Shown: positions 8,506-16,157 of the stretch, one piece after another
Layout: each line of letters starts with the position of its first letter
Numbering within the stretch: position 1 is the first letter of the stretch
From: Rhizobium sp. BK196
GTDB taxonomy: Bacteria > Pseudomonadota > Alphaproteobacteria > Rhizobiales > Rhizobiaceae
Direction of reading: 5' to 3'
Length of the DNA stretch: 64,000 nucleotides
Assembly: GCF_014193255.1 (NCBI RefSeq)
Contig: NZ_JACHZB010000012.1
Span: forward strand, 1-64,000
Notes under the pieces: generated by a model
What the model saw: only the letters and a program-made list of their open reading frames with translations
The model's database searches: none
What the model was told of the DNA's origin: nothing
Made by a program: the position numbers and the translations under genes

Positions 8506-8892
8506 CTCTCTGCTTTGGGTTATAATCAGCAACGCGGTGAAGGTTAAAGCCGGCCGAAGCCAAGCCATAGCCGCTGTGCCCTCCTATTCAGAATACCCCT
8601 GCAGCATCAGGCCTGTTTACGGGTACTGCTTCAGTCGGGCAACAAACAGCCCGAGCCAAGATATCGCATTGGGAACTCGCCCTTCGAATCTAGGCCGCCT
8701 TCAACTGTTTGGTGCCGACACCGGGAGACCAGCAACATCAAACGGCCGTAATGCCGCGGTACGCTACCTTCAACTGCGATGCCGCCCCGAGGGGCGATAC
8801 CATTGGCGAGTTCGCCTAGATTAGTCGCCGTCAATCATTCCCGAAATTACGACCTTTATGGAGCAGGCCTCATGCAGGCTTGAATTGTTGTT
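8506..8892. other. Intergenic, no gene recognised
   Basis: No frame here has both a start context and coherent protein composition. No terminator hairpin with a T-run was found after the GH130-type gene. Confidence 0.4.
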
Positions 8893-9126
8893 TTGAAATC
8901 ACCACGCCGAAATTCTACTCCGTTTGCCAGCAGCCGTGCTCGAGCCACCGCAGATAAAAAAGTAATATCGAGCCCGCAGAACTTAATGAGACGATATGAA
9001 CAATATATGGTTTCAGCCCGAGAAGCCGCCCATGCCGGTGACGGGGTCGAGGCGGAGAACCTTTATCAGCACGCTGAACACTTCTATCTCGCGGCAGCCC
9101 TGGAGAAAGCCGGCATGCAACGATGA
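8893..9126 (+). CDS. DUF4167-like small protein
   Basis: The C-terminal half (RRYEQYMVSAREAAHAGD, then GVEAENLYQHAEHFYLAAAL) matches the short DUF4167 core found in larger alphaproteobacterial proteins, where a YxxYxxLAREAxxxGDxVxAExYxQHAEHYFR pattern is typical. Only the core and a basic, probably disordered N-terminus (RRNSTPFASSRARATADKK) are present. The longest frame needs a TTG start at 8893; an internal ATG at 8986 would give just the core. It ends in an ATGA overlap with the desaturase remnant. Confidence 0.55.
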   Translation: MKSPRRNSTPFASSRARATADKKVISSPQNLMRRYEQYMVSAREAAHAGDGVEAENLYQHAEHFYLAAALEKAGMQR

Positions 9127-9742
9127 TCGCGGAAACAAAGTCATCCATGGAACGAGGTTCGGACGAAAAAGCCTGGCTCAAAATCCTTGCGAAATATCGC
9201 AAGCCGCATGCGGGCCGCAGCGTGTTCGAGTTGACGCCCTTTCGTCGCCTTCTGGACGCTGACTTGGCTCGCGGTTCATTTCGGCTTCGCGCTTCGATGA
9301 CTGGACAGGACGCGTTCTCGGCGTCCTTACCCTGACGCCTCATGACTATTGGCGCAGGGCGCATGCTACGCACCACGCGTCGGCCGGCAATCTCGATGAG
9401 CGCGGCGTCGGGGATATTACCACTCTTACCGTCACGGAATACTATGGTCGGTCCCGGTGGAGACAGATTGGATATCGCCTTTATCGGCATCCGCTGGTGA
9501 TGTTTCGAATAGGCCCTGCCCGGCTCTTCCTGTTTCAGCAACGGCTGCCGATGGGGATGATGCGCGAAGGTGTGCTTCCATGGATGTCGACGATAGCTAC
9601 CAACATCGCGGTGATGGTGATCGCCAGCGAAAGCTCCTTTGGAAAATTCAGGGTCGCACGCTGGAGACCGGAATTTTGTCGAACGCACGAGAGACTGGTT
9701 GCGCGACACAGGTTCGATACGACCAACACAGCAGGAGCTTAG
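9123..9742 (+). pseudogene. Fatty acid desaturase remnant, two frameshifts and an internal deletion
   Basis: Three consecutive frames together spell a membrane fatty acid desaturase. From ATG 9123 the first frame reads KAWLKILAKYRKPHAGRSVF to ~9243. The second continues VAFWTLTWLAVHFGFALR (9244-9297). The third reads DDWTGRVLGVLTLTPHDYW, RRAHATHHASAGNLDERG, YRLYRHPLVMFRIGP and QQRLPMGMMREGVLPWMS (9296-9630). The second histidine box (HATHH) is present. The first box (HDCGH-type) and its membrane segments are missing at the second junction, and the C-terminal third with the last box is absent. It cannot encode an active desaturase. It overlaps the preceding gene by ATGA, suggesting a former operon. 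Confidence 0.75.
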
Positions 9743-9919
9743 AACAAAAACCAGATAGGTATTGCAAAACCAAAAATTGAGCTTATATGTTGATTATCGA
9801 CCAATGCTTGTGACGTCGTTCCAGAGCTTTATGCTCCCGTCGGATTTCCTCTCAAATAATCGATCTTATTCCGCAAGGCATCGCGGGAACCACAACGATT
9901 GCTTAGAAAGGAAATCGTT

Positions 9920-10129
9920 ATGAACACTGGTACTGTAAAGTGGTTTAACTCCACCAAAGGCTTCGGCTTCATTCAGCCTGACAATGGCAGCACGGATGTG
10001 TTCGTGCACGTGTCTGCCGTCGAGCGCTCCGGCATGCGTTCGCTCTCGGATGGTCAGAAGATCACTTATGACATCGTCCAGGACCGCAAGTCCGGAAAGA
10101 GTTCTGCCGACAACCTTCAAGCGGCGTGA
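9920..10129 (+). CDS. cspA: Cold-shock protein, CspA family
   Basis: A 69-residue single cold-shock domain binding single-stranded RNA/DNA as an RNA chaperone. RNP1 (KGFGFI, residues 13-18) and RNP2 (VFVHV, 29-33) are intact, as is GTVKWFN at the start. ATG 9920 follows GAAAGGAAATCGTT. About 100 AT-rich bases upstream look like the long 5' leader typical of cspA mRNAs. An intrinsic terminator follows at 10188-10217, so it is probably monocistronic. It may be one of several copies in the genome. Confidence 0.95.
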   Translation: MNTGTVKWFNSTKGFGFIQPDNGSTDVFVHVSAVERSGMRSLSDGQKITYDIVQDRKSGKSSADNLQAA

Positions 10130-10187
10130 TAAGGTCATTCGACCGCTGACCACGGATGTACTGGCAGCAAAGCTGAATGACTGTGAG

Positions 10188-10217
10188 AGGTCGGGTTCAT
10201 GCCCGGCCTTTTGTTTT
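10188..10217 (+). terminator. Intrinsic terminator of the cold-shock gene
   Basis: AGGTCGGG (10188-10195) pairs with CCCGGCCT (10202-10209, one G-T wobble) around a TTCATG loop, followed by a TTTTGTTTTT run. It lies 58 bases after the cspA stop. Confidence 0.8.
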
Positions 10218-10428
10218 TCCCGCCACAGAGATTGGCAATTTTAATCTCCGAAGCGTCCGCAAGGACGGGTCCGGTTTCAACCGCTGCAATATCCGGCCCG
10301 AGCGGCATCGCAGGCACAAATGACAATAGCCTGCCCAAACGGCGAGGCAGGCACGTGGCAGACGCAATAGCCGCATCATAGGCATCGCTGTCTTTCCGAC
10401 GGCCTTACCAAAACGAGAGGAGGACACG

Positions 10429-10653
10429 ATGTCTTCCAACGAGTATTCCGGCTACGTTTCACAAAATCTGGCCCGTTCGAGTCCATTCGGATATCATGAA
10501 CAAGCGACCCTTCGCGCGCTTCTCGAGACCGCGGCCACCCGAGCCGCTCAGCGAAACCTGCCCCTGGCGGCGATGAGTGCCTTTCTAAATTTCGGCATCG
10601 ACGGAACCCGCATGCGGACGATACTTCAAGGCAGGACGCTCCTCCCAGTTTAG
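10429..10653 (+). CDS. Hypothetical small protein (74 aa)
   Basis: ATG 10429 follows GAGAGGAGGACACG, a strong ribosome-binding site. The product is soluble and helical (HEQATLRALLETAATRAAQR, LPLAAMSAFLNFGIDGTRM), with no signal peptide or Cys. No family recognised. It is the first of four consecutive small plus-strand genes (10429-11398). Confidence 0.5.
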   Translation: MSSNEYSGYVSQNLARSSPFGYHEQATLRALLETAATRAAQRNLPLAAMSAFLNFGIDGTRMRTILQGRTLLPV

Positions 10654-10734
10654 CAAATTTGCTTCGAGACAAACGCGGACCCAAATCACTCCAGCTCAAA
10701 CAGCGCCGACATTTAGGCGCCGAAGGATAAACCC

Positions 10735-10872
10735 ATGGCCAAAGGCCAAACGCGTAGCAACCGCGAAATCCGTAAACCGAAAAAAGACAAGACCGCAACA
10801 GTGACACCCGCGCCCTCTGGCTCGCAGGTCAAGCTCACGGGCGGCCACACCGCGAGTGTCAGCAAGAAATAG
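10735..10872 (+). CDS. Lysine-rich small protein (45 aa)
   Basis: ATG 10735 follows GAAGGATAAACCC. The product begins MAKGQTRSNREIRKPKKDKT, continues through a Pro/Ala/Ser linker and ends in SVSKK. The MAKGQxRSNREx(K)KPKK start is a pattern I know from short conserved rhizobial proteins of unknown function. It is strongly basic and probably disordered. Nucleic-acid or ribosome association would fit but is not shown. Confidence 0.65.
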   Translation: MAKGQTRSNREIRKPKKDKTATVTPAPSGSQVKLTGGHTASVSKK

Positions 10873-10937
10873 CTCGTCGTTGTCACGCCAATACCATCGC
10901 AAAGGGCGCGATAGCGCGCTCATTCTTCGAGGACAAA

Positions 10938-11141
10938 ATGACAAGCTACACCACCCGAAAATCCGCAGAAGGGCTGTTTCGTGCACCTGCCGCCGAAGCC
11001 GGTTCCAGTGCCGAAAAGCTCTTCAACCTTCGAAAAGGGATGCAGCTGCGCCAGCGCCAACTGCGCGATAGCGAACGGACCGTGCGAGATGCCGCCCGTC
11101 GCCTCCGTCATCCTGTCGCAACCGCGAGGGCTCAAATGTGA
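10938..11141 (+). CDS. Hypothetical small basic protein (67 aa)
   Basis: The frame from ATG 10938 gives a charged, probably helical protein (SSAEKLFNLRKGMQLRQRQL, DSERTVRDAARRLRHPV). Its last codons read CAA ATG TGA and overlap the GTG start of the next gene by 4 bases, arguing for co-translation. The ribosome-binding site (CGAGGACAAA) is weak. No family recognised. Confidence 0.45.
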   Translation: MTSYTTRKSAEGLFRAPAAEAGSSAEKLFNLRKGMQLRQRQLRDSERTVRDAARRLRHPVATARAQM

Positions 11142-11398
11142 CCCGGTTCGATTATACGGGCGGAGCTGGACTTTACGCCGGCAAGTCGAAAGGTGGAACA
11201 AGCGGCCCTCGCTATCGGCGGTTCGAGACAGCTGCCGAAGCCCTGCGTTTCGCCGTAGAGGACATGCCAAACAGTCAGCAGCGTGGCTCTATGTTGGAGA
11301 TTGACGAGGCGCGTTTTGATCAGAACCAGATTCGCGCGCTCTATGACGCGCCGGGCTACCCACTTTCACGCCGCTCGCCTGACCGGCGACAGGTCTGA
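11138..11398 (+). CDS. Conserved hypothetical protein (86 aa)
   Basis: GTG 11138 overlaps the stop of the upstream gene (ATGTGA). The product starts VTRFDYTGGAGLYAGKSK and contains YRRFETAAEALRFAVEDMP and EIDEARFDQNQIRALYD. This strand-helix pattern recurs in small rhizobial proteins of unknown function, so I regard it as a genuine conserved gene. Its short C-terminal tail after YPLSRRSP is polar. No functional residues can be named. Confidence 0.6.
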   Translation: MTRFDYTGGAGLYAGKSKGGTSGPRYRRFETAAEALRFAVEDMPNSQQRGSMLEIDEARFDQNQIRALYDAPGYPLSRRSPDRRQV

Positions 11399-11761
11399 CG
11401 GACTCTTGAGACGTCGGCATAAGCTTTGATCTGCGACGCTCAGAGATCCGGGGCCGGAGCCGCGAGGCTATAGAACGATCGGACTGAGGTGGCTCAATTG
11501 TCACGTTGTGGTGCTTCTTCGATCTCGAAGGGGTGAGAACCATCAGCCGCCTTCTCGATGAACATCTCCCCTGTTCACCCGCGCGTGTCGAACACCTGTG
11601 CCGGAAGAATGTGCGGCTCAGGACGCTGCCTCTTGCCCTGACTAATACCGTCCTCCATGGATTAAGGATGGACTTAATACAGAAAAGCTCTACGTATCCC
11701 TCATCGTCAGCAATGAATTCGTAGGCGCTGGCGGCTGAGGGCTAAGAGCTCCCGCCTGCCA
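11399..11761. other. Intergenic, nothing recognised
   Basis: The only sizeable frame (11506-11724) has no ribosome-binding site and erratic composition. The region precedes the response regulator and may carry its promoter, but no consensus elements are clear. Confidence 0.35.
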
Positions 11762-12217
11762 ATGCAGGACGCGCTCGTGGTCGATGATTGCGCCGAGACT
11801 TTTCAGAAAATCATCAGCGAAGACAGTAGCAAGCTGCTTGTTCTCATCGCTGAAGATGAATTACTCATCAAACTAAGTCTCGAAGACGTCGTGACGGAAG
11901 CAGGCTTCGAGCACCGCGCCGTATCGGATGCGGATGAGGCTATTCTTGCTTTGGAAGAGGACTCTGCTCGCTTTTGCGCCTTGATAACCGACGTGAGGAT
12001 GCCAGGACAAACAGACGGTTGGGATTTGGCTCGCCGAGCGCGAGAATTGCAGCCGCTTATCCCAGTGATCTATATGACAGGCGACAGCGCCAAGGAATGG
12101 GCAGCTCAAGGCGTTCCCAATAGCGTTCTGCTTCAGAAGCCTTTCGTCCATGCCCAGCTCGTCACCGCATTAACCACTCTGCTGAACGATGCTGCCACGA
12201 GCGGGATTGGCCAATAG
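11762..12217 (+). CDS. Single-domain response regulator
   Basis: The 151-residue product is a lone receiver domain. Residues 24-145 carry acidic Glu31/Asp32, phospho-acceptor Asp77 in LITDVRMPG, Thr106 in YMTGDSA and Lys126 in LQKPF. There is no output domain. Such CheY-like or FixJ-receiver-like proteins usually pass phosphoryl groups in relays, but no partner kinase is adjacent. ATG 11762 lacks a strong ribosome-binding site and the first ~20 residues are not needed for the fold, so the true start is uncertain. An IS remnant lies about 150 bases downstream. Confidence 0.85.
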   Translation: MQDALVVDDCAETFQKIISEDSSKLLVLIAEDELLIKLSLEDVVTEAGFEHRAVSDADEAILALEEDSARFCALITDVRMPGQTDGWDLARRARELQPLIPVIYMTGDSAKEWAAQGVPNSVLLQKPFVHAQLVTALTTLLNDAATSGIGQ

Positions 12218-12369
12218 CTTGTCAGCATGAAAGACGAGATCGGCTCGGGCGCTCAATCTTTTTGCTTGGCCTCCTCGGCGGGCGCTGTGCCAAACGGCTG
12301 CGGTCTGCCTGCCGTCCCGGCCTTTGCCCAGCCGGCGGTCTCACCGCCATTCGCAATCCATCGCCGGGT

Positions 12370-12662
12370 GGCCACTCGACCGCGGCGGCAATCCGTACGA
12401 TAATGCCAAGGCCGAAAGCTTCATGAAAACGCTGAAGGTCGAGGCGGTCTATCCGATGGCCTTCGAAACCTTCGAAGACATCACTGAACACCTTCCCCAC
12501 TTCATCGAGGAGGTCTACAACAAGCGCCGGCTCCATTCAGCACTCGGCTACCTGAGCCCCCAAACAGTTCGAGGATCAACACATCCGGCAGACTGGCAAA
12601 TCAGCAGCCTGATCATTGTCCACCCCGAGGGGCGCACTCCAATTAGGGGTGAATTTTGGACA
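12370..12662 (+). mobile_element. IS3-family remnant: 3' end of orfB and right terminus
   Basis: From about 12384 the frame reads GNPYDNAKAESFMKTLKVEA and later YNKRRLHSALGYLSP, the C-terminal DDE region of IS3-family OrfB. An extra C in the C-run near 12557-12561 shifts the frame: the natural ending (QFEDQHIRQTGKSAA-stop at about 12612) lies in the next frame. The sequence closes with GGGGTGAATTTTGGACA, typical of IS3 ends, at 12662. The 5' part of the element is missing, so it is inactive. Confidence 0.7.
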
Positions 12663-12736
12663 CCATGACGTAATTGCTCGCCTTAGTTCTTGGAATGACG
12701 CTCAATATTTGAGCCCCATCCTCGAAGGAGACTCGC

Positions 12737-13765
12737 ATGAAACACTATGTTGGCCTGGACATATCGCAACGGGAAACAGCCGTTTGTGTCGTGGACGAGA
12801 CCGGAAGACTGATCTTCGAAGGTAGAGCTAAGTCGAATCCCGGAGCCCTGGCAGAGCTGATCCGGAGGAAAGCGCCGTTTGCGGAACGCATCGGCTTTGA
12901 AACTGGAGCTATGTCGAGCTGGCTGTGGCATGAGCTCAGGCGTATCGACTTACCTGTCGTCTGCATCGACGCACGGCACGCGAAAGCCGCATTATCGGTG
13001 CGCATGAACAAGAGCGACGAGAATGATGCCCGAGGCTTAGCGGAGCTGGTTCGCATCGGCTGGTACCGGGAGGTGAAGGTCAAGAGTGCCGAGAGCCAGC
13101 AGGTTCGCTCCCTGCTCGTAAACCGCTCGCGCCTGATCGAAATAAGACGAGCGATCGAAAACCAGATACGAGCGATGGTGAAGGAGTATGGACTGTTCTT
13201 CGATCGCGCCATTGGGTCGATGTTCCGGCGTAAGGTGGCGGAATTGGTCGATGCCGAACACCCTCTCAAAGATGTCATCGCCCCGCTGCTTTCCATTCAT
13301 GAACAAGTTTGCGGCGAACAGGAAAAGCTCGACAAGCGGATCGCCGCTCTTGCACGCGCCGACGAAACAAGCCGTCGGCTGATGACCGTGCCAGGCATCG
13401 GCGTCGTCACAGCGCTGACGTTCCGTCACACCATCGACGATCCGAGTCGGTTCCGATCGGCCGCGACAGTTGGCGCATATCTCGGTCTGACACCCAGGCG
13501 AAAGCAATCTGGGGAGAGCGACACGAACGGCAAGACATCGAAATGGGGCGATCGACTGTTAAGAACGTATCTGTTCGAGGCCGCGTCGGTCCTGCTGCAC
13601 AGGACGAAGAAATGGTGCACATTGAAGGCGTGGGGGCTGCGGCTTGCGAAGCGCATCGGGATGAAAAAGGCCAAGGGCGCCGTTGCCCGAAAGCTCGCTG
13701 TCATTCTTCACTGCATCTGGGTCGACGGCACCACCTTTGAATGGAATGCTCAGAAAACCGCTTGA
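12737..13765 (+). CDS. IS110-family transposase
   Basis: A 342-residue DEDD transposase. The N-terminal RuvC-like part has YVGLDISQRETAVCVVDE, GFETGAMSSWLWHEL and KSDENDARGLAELV. The C-terminal transposase-20 domain has RRLMTVPGIGVVTALTF, GAYLGLTPRRKQSGES and GDRLLRTYLFEAASVLL. The frame is intact with a full-length ending. ATG 12737 follows GAAGGAGACTCGC. IS110 elements lack long terminal inverted repeats, so I cannot mark exact ends. It sits directly after the IS3 right end (12662). Confidence 0.9.
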   Translation: MKHYVGLDISQRETAVCVVDETGRLIFEGRAKSNPGALAELIRRKAPFAERIGFETGAMSSWLWHELRRIDLPVVCIDARHAKAALSVRMNKSDENDARGLAELVRIGWYREVKVKSAESQQVRSLLVNRSRLIEIRRAIENQIRAMVKEYGLFFDRAIGSMFRRKVAELVDAEHPLKDVIAPLLSIHEQVCGEQEKLDKRIAALARADETSRRLMTVPGIGVVTALTFRHTIDDPSRFRSAATVGAYLGLTPRRKQSGESDTNGKTSKWGDRLLRTYLFEAASVLLHRTKKWCTLKAWGLRLAKRIGMKKAKGAVARKLAVILHCIWVDGTTFEWNAQKTA

Positions 13766-13993
13766 ACTAAACCTGAGTTTGCAGGCCCTAGACGGGGTCT
13801 GCAATGTCCCCGCCGGGACGGTGGTTGCGGTGACTTCGGTCAATCGGCTGATGGCCCAACAGGCACATCGATGGACACGTTGAAGCACTCGACCCGAACA
13901 ACATCATGAGGCAACGACCTCGGAAAGGACCATGACCCCGGCAAGGATGTTGCAGGCGCTTGACAAACACCCGCAATTAAAGGGCTGTTTGAC

Positions 13994-14060
13994 ACGTATC
14001 GCCCAAATATTTGCGGCGTCACGCTGGCGTGGATCGCTGAACCGGCTGGGCGTCTTTCGC
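13994..14060 (-). pseudogene. Short RES-domain toxin remnant, matching the copy at 44.5 kb
   Basis: About 65 bases are almost identical to 44470-44552, inside the RES toxin gene: CGTATCGCCCAAATA, then GCGGCGTCACGCTGGCGTGG and ATCGCTGAACCGGCTGGGCG. On the minus strand it reads KTPSRFSDPRQRDAA, versus KTPSRFSDPRRRDAA in the 44-kb copy. A 16-base segment (GAGCACACCGAACCGC) present at 44 kb is absent here. The flanks do not match, so only a scrap of an old RES gene remains. Confidence 0.7.
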
Positions 14061-14343
14061 ATCGAATGTGCGGGAAAACGGAGCACAACGTAGTTCGGGA
14101 ACTTTCGTTCCAGAAGGCTAAGTAACCTGCCGTCACCGTCTCTAGGACCGCTCACTTACGGGGCCTCTAATACGGGGCGGGGCGGAGTTTTCGGCAAGTC
14201 TGGCATATGCGGTCGAACGGCGGATTTTGCTCTTTGGTGCTACAGCGGATCATCCCGGCGGCGCCCTGCGCTGTTTCACCTCGTTGAGTTCGCGTTCAAG
14301 GCACTACTAACATGACACATTGACTCCTCCGCCTACCTTTCGG

Positions 14344-14457
14344 GGGTTAGGCTGGGCGACGCCGGCCGCCGCCAGACGCGCCGGGATGAGAGTTCTGGGT
14401 TTCACAGGTGGTGGACATGCCTACAGTGGTCTCGCTTCCCGCCTAACGGATGCCGGG
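14344..14457 (+). pseudogene. HAD-superfamily hydrolase fragment (C-terminal motif)
   Basis: In frame the sequence reads AARRAGMRVLGFTGGGHAYS, then GLASRLTDAGG. This resembles the motif after the last catalytic Asp in HAD-IA phosphatases (AAxAAGMxVIGFxGGxHxxxxxxxxLxxAGA). No start, catalytic DxDGT motif or downstream part is present. It points toward a second HAD fragment on the other strand (14467-14830). Confidence 0.4.
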
Positions 14458-14466
14458 GGCGGAACA

Positions 14467-14830
14467 GGTTTGCGGCGCCGGCAACGTCGTACCGCCGGTC
14501 CCCGACCATGACGCAGTGATCGCGCTCAAGGCCATTCTCGCACATGGGCGATCAGTTCCGGCTTATGGTCGATATGGCCGTCCGGCGTCGATCCGTAGAT
14601 ACCGGCAAACAACCCATCCAGCTCCTTATTCTCAAGGATCCTGCGTGCGAATGTCTCGCGCTTCGACGTAGCCAGGTACAGTCTGGCAGATTGTCTCATC
14701 GCCAGCAGAGCATCAGGGATACCGTCGTAAACCTCACTGAAAAGCAGGCCTCGAGCGCCGTAATCCTGCCGGTAGGCGTCGACCGCTTCCGTGACTCGAT
14801 CGTCCCCTAATTGTCGGAGAAGGGTAACGC
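14467..14830 (-). pseudogene. Phosphoglycolate-phosphatase-like HAD hydrolase, truncated and frameshifted
   Basis: Reading leftward from about 14825 the minus strand gives LLRQLGDDRVTEAVDAYRQD, GLLFSEVYDGIPDALLAM, LYLATSKRETFARRILE and DHKPELIAHV. A 1-base frameshift follows, then GLERDHCVMVGDRRYDVAGA. This is the cap and C-terminal core of a Gph-type HAD phosphatase. The nucleophile motif (DLDGTLTD) is missing because the 5' end is lost. Inactive. Confidence 0.65.
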
Positions 14831-15490
14831 ATGACGTGAGAGGATCCGCCGGAAGCTTCGCCGGAATGCTCAGCGCCGCCCCATCCTCATCGGTATATTT
14901 CGCATCGTAGCTGTAGAAACCACAGCTTCGGCCGGGATGATCTCACCCCGGCGGGATACGAACAGACCGCCCTTGGTGTCCTCAAGCACGCTGCGCGGGC
15001 AGATCCCGGAGCCAATCCTAACCGGTGATGAGCTGGCCCGCCTTATGGCACCGGCAAGACACAATAGTAAATGGCCGGTGCTTCCGCATACGGCCTTTGC
15101 CCCTGAGAAGTCGAGACTTGTGATGGAGCCTTCCCTACCGCTCGACCGGCTTGGCGGGGGCTTCGCTCTTGGATGCTCTTCGATCTGCGAGCAACGAGTC
15201 CAAAGCCTGATGTTCCGGACCAAACGGCCGCTGATTCAAGAATGAACTCACTGGGATTGTCGTTTCATGCCCACCGGAGGATGGGTTGCCACGATGAACA
15301 ACGACTTCGCTGTTGGTGGCAGCGTCAACGCCGAGAAACCACCGATCGCCATTCGTGCTTGAAGCAAACTCTTTGAGATTTTCCAAGTTCGGACTCCTTC
15401 TGGAATCAGAGGTAGCGCGCGCAACAGGAATTGCGAGAAAGTATCCCTCCGTTTGCAAGAATCATGCGTCCTGGTCGTCGCTTGCCAATA
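14831..15490. other. Scrap region without a convincing gene
   Basis: Frames on both strands (for example 14937-15245 plus and 14870-15223 minus) lack ribosome-binding sites or coherent domains. A 22-codon frame at 15294-15362 (MNNDFAVGGSVNAEKPPIAI...) follows a GGAGGATGGG box and could be a leader-type microprotein, but the evidence is too thin for a separate call. Confidence 0.35.
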
Positions 15491-15493
15491 AAC

Positions 15494-15518
15494 GGAACTT
15501 CGGCGCCCGAGCCATGTT
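15494..15518 (+). promoter_or_regulatory. Candidate EcfG (general stress response) promoter
   Basis: GGAAC at 15494-15498 is separated by 17 bases from GTT at 15516-15518, close to the alphaproteobacterial EcfG consensus GGAAC-N16/17-cGTT. It lies just before the small membrane protein (15528 or 15561) and the conserved small gene at 15679. A start site about 7 bases after the GTT would favour ATG 15561 as the translated start. Other small genes in the window do not show this pattern clearly. Confidence 0.4.
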
Positions 15519-15527
15519 GTAGTTCTC

Positions 15528-15743
15528 ATGAGCGACACCGAACGAAAAGCCAGCAAAGGCATGATTAAGTTCGTGCTGACGATATTCGTCATCGCGATCA
15601 TTGTTGCCGTCGCTTACATGGCTTTGTTCACGCCCGGAAAGGCTGAGCCGGCTTCGCCAGTGGTCCAAGGAGGCCCCAATGCGATACTATGTCTATGCGA
15701 TACACACCGACGACACACGCAATCGGCTACACGAGGTGTTTGA
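15528..15743 (+). CDS. Small membrane protein (71 aa, or 60 aa from 15561)
   Basis: Residues 12-34 (MIKFVLTIFVIAIIVAVAYM) form one membrane helix, followed by a polar tail. Two starts are possible: ATG 15528, close to the putative EcfG promoter, or ATG 15561, preceded by AAAGGC. The tail overlaps the next gene's start (15679) out of frame by 65 bases, and its final ~20 residues (LCLCDTHRRHTQSATRGV) look non-native. The original gene may have ended earlier and been extended by a lesion. Confidence 0.4.
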   Translation: MSDTERKASKGMIKFVLTIFVIAIIVAVAYMALFTPGKAEPASPVVQGGPNAILCLCDTHRRHTQSATRGV

Positions 15744-15897
15744 TAATTTAGCCGAAGCCGCAGCTATTGAGCGAGAACTGCAAAGCCGTACCCAACCGGG
15801 AGACAACTATTTCGTCAGGATGTTCCCTGCGCAGAACGTCGAGGAAGCGCGGGTAAAAGCTGATCGGATGCGAACAGTCCCCCTGATGCTCAACTGA
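15679..15897 (+). CDS. Conserved small rhizobial protein (72 aa)
   Basis: ATG 15679 follows AAGGAGGCCCCA. The product reads MRYYVYAIHTDDTRNRLHEV, FDNLAEAAAIERELQ and PGDNYFVRMFPAQNVEEARV. This two-strand/two-helix pattern with a PGDNYFVRM motif is one I associate with short conserved Rhizobiales proteins of unknown function. It has no signal peptide or Cys. Probably shares the upstream candidate stress promoter. Confidence 0.65.
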   Translation: MRYYVYAIHTDDTRNRLHEVFDNLAEAAAIERELQSRTQPGDNYFVRMFPAQNVEEARVKADRMRTVPLMLN

Positions 15898-15968
15898 CCG
15901 GAGCGTAACGATGGCCTTGGTGATCGGACGTAGACGTCGAGCCTGGAGCGTGCAAATGGGTGAACGAA

Positions 15969-16157
15969 ATGAGCAAACACTTCAGCGCCATGGAGACTTT
16001 CGCTATTTATGGCGAGAGCGAGACGACGGTTACGGTTACGGTTGTACTCGACAACTTGTCTACCGAGGAAAAGACCTATCCACCAGCGAAGGTCCCGTTA
16101 TCCTCACGGGCGTCAATTTCACGACGGGACGGCTTCCTAGGACGAAGGGCTTTTTGA
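15969..16157 (+). CDS. Possible truncated hypothetical protein
   Basis: The N-terminal part (METFAIYGESETTVTVTVVL, then DNLSTEEKTYPP) reads like a genuine beta-rich start. The remainder (SSRASISRRDGFLGRRAF) overlaps the DUF4238 remnant on the other strand and is compositionally different. It may be a gene cut by the rearrangement that placed the DUF4238 fragment here. Start choice among ATG 15960, 15969 and 15990 is open. Confidence 0.3.
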   Translation: MSKHFSAMETFAIYGESETTVTVTVVLDNLSTEEKTYPPAKVPLSSRASISRRDGFLGRRAF

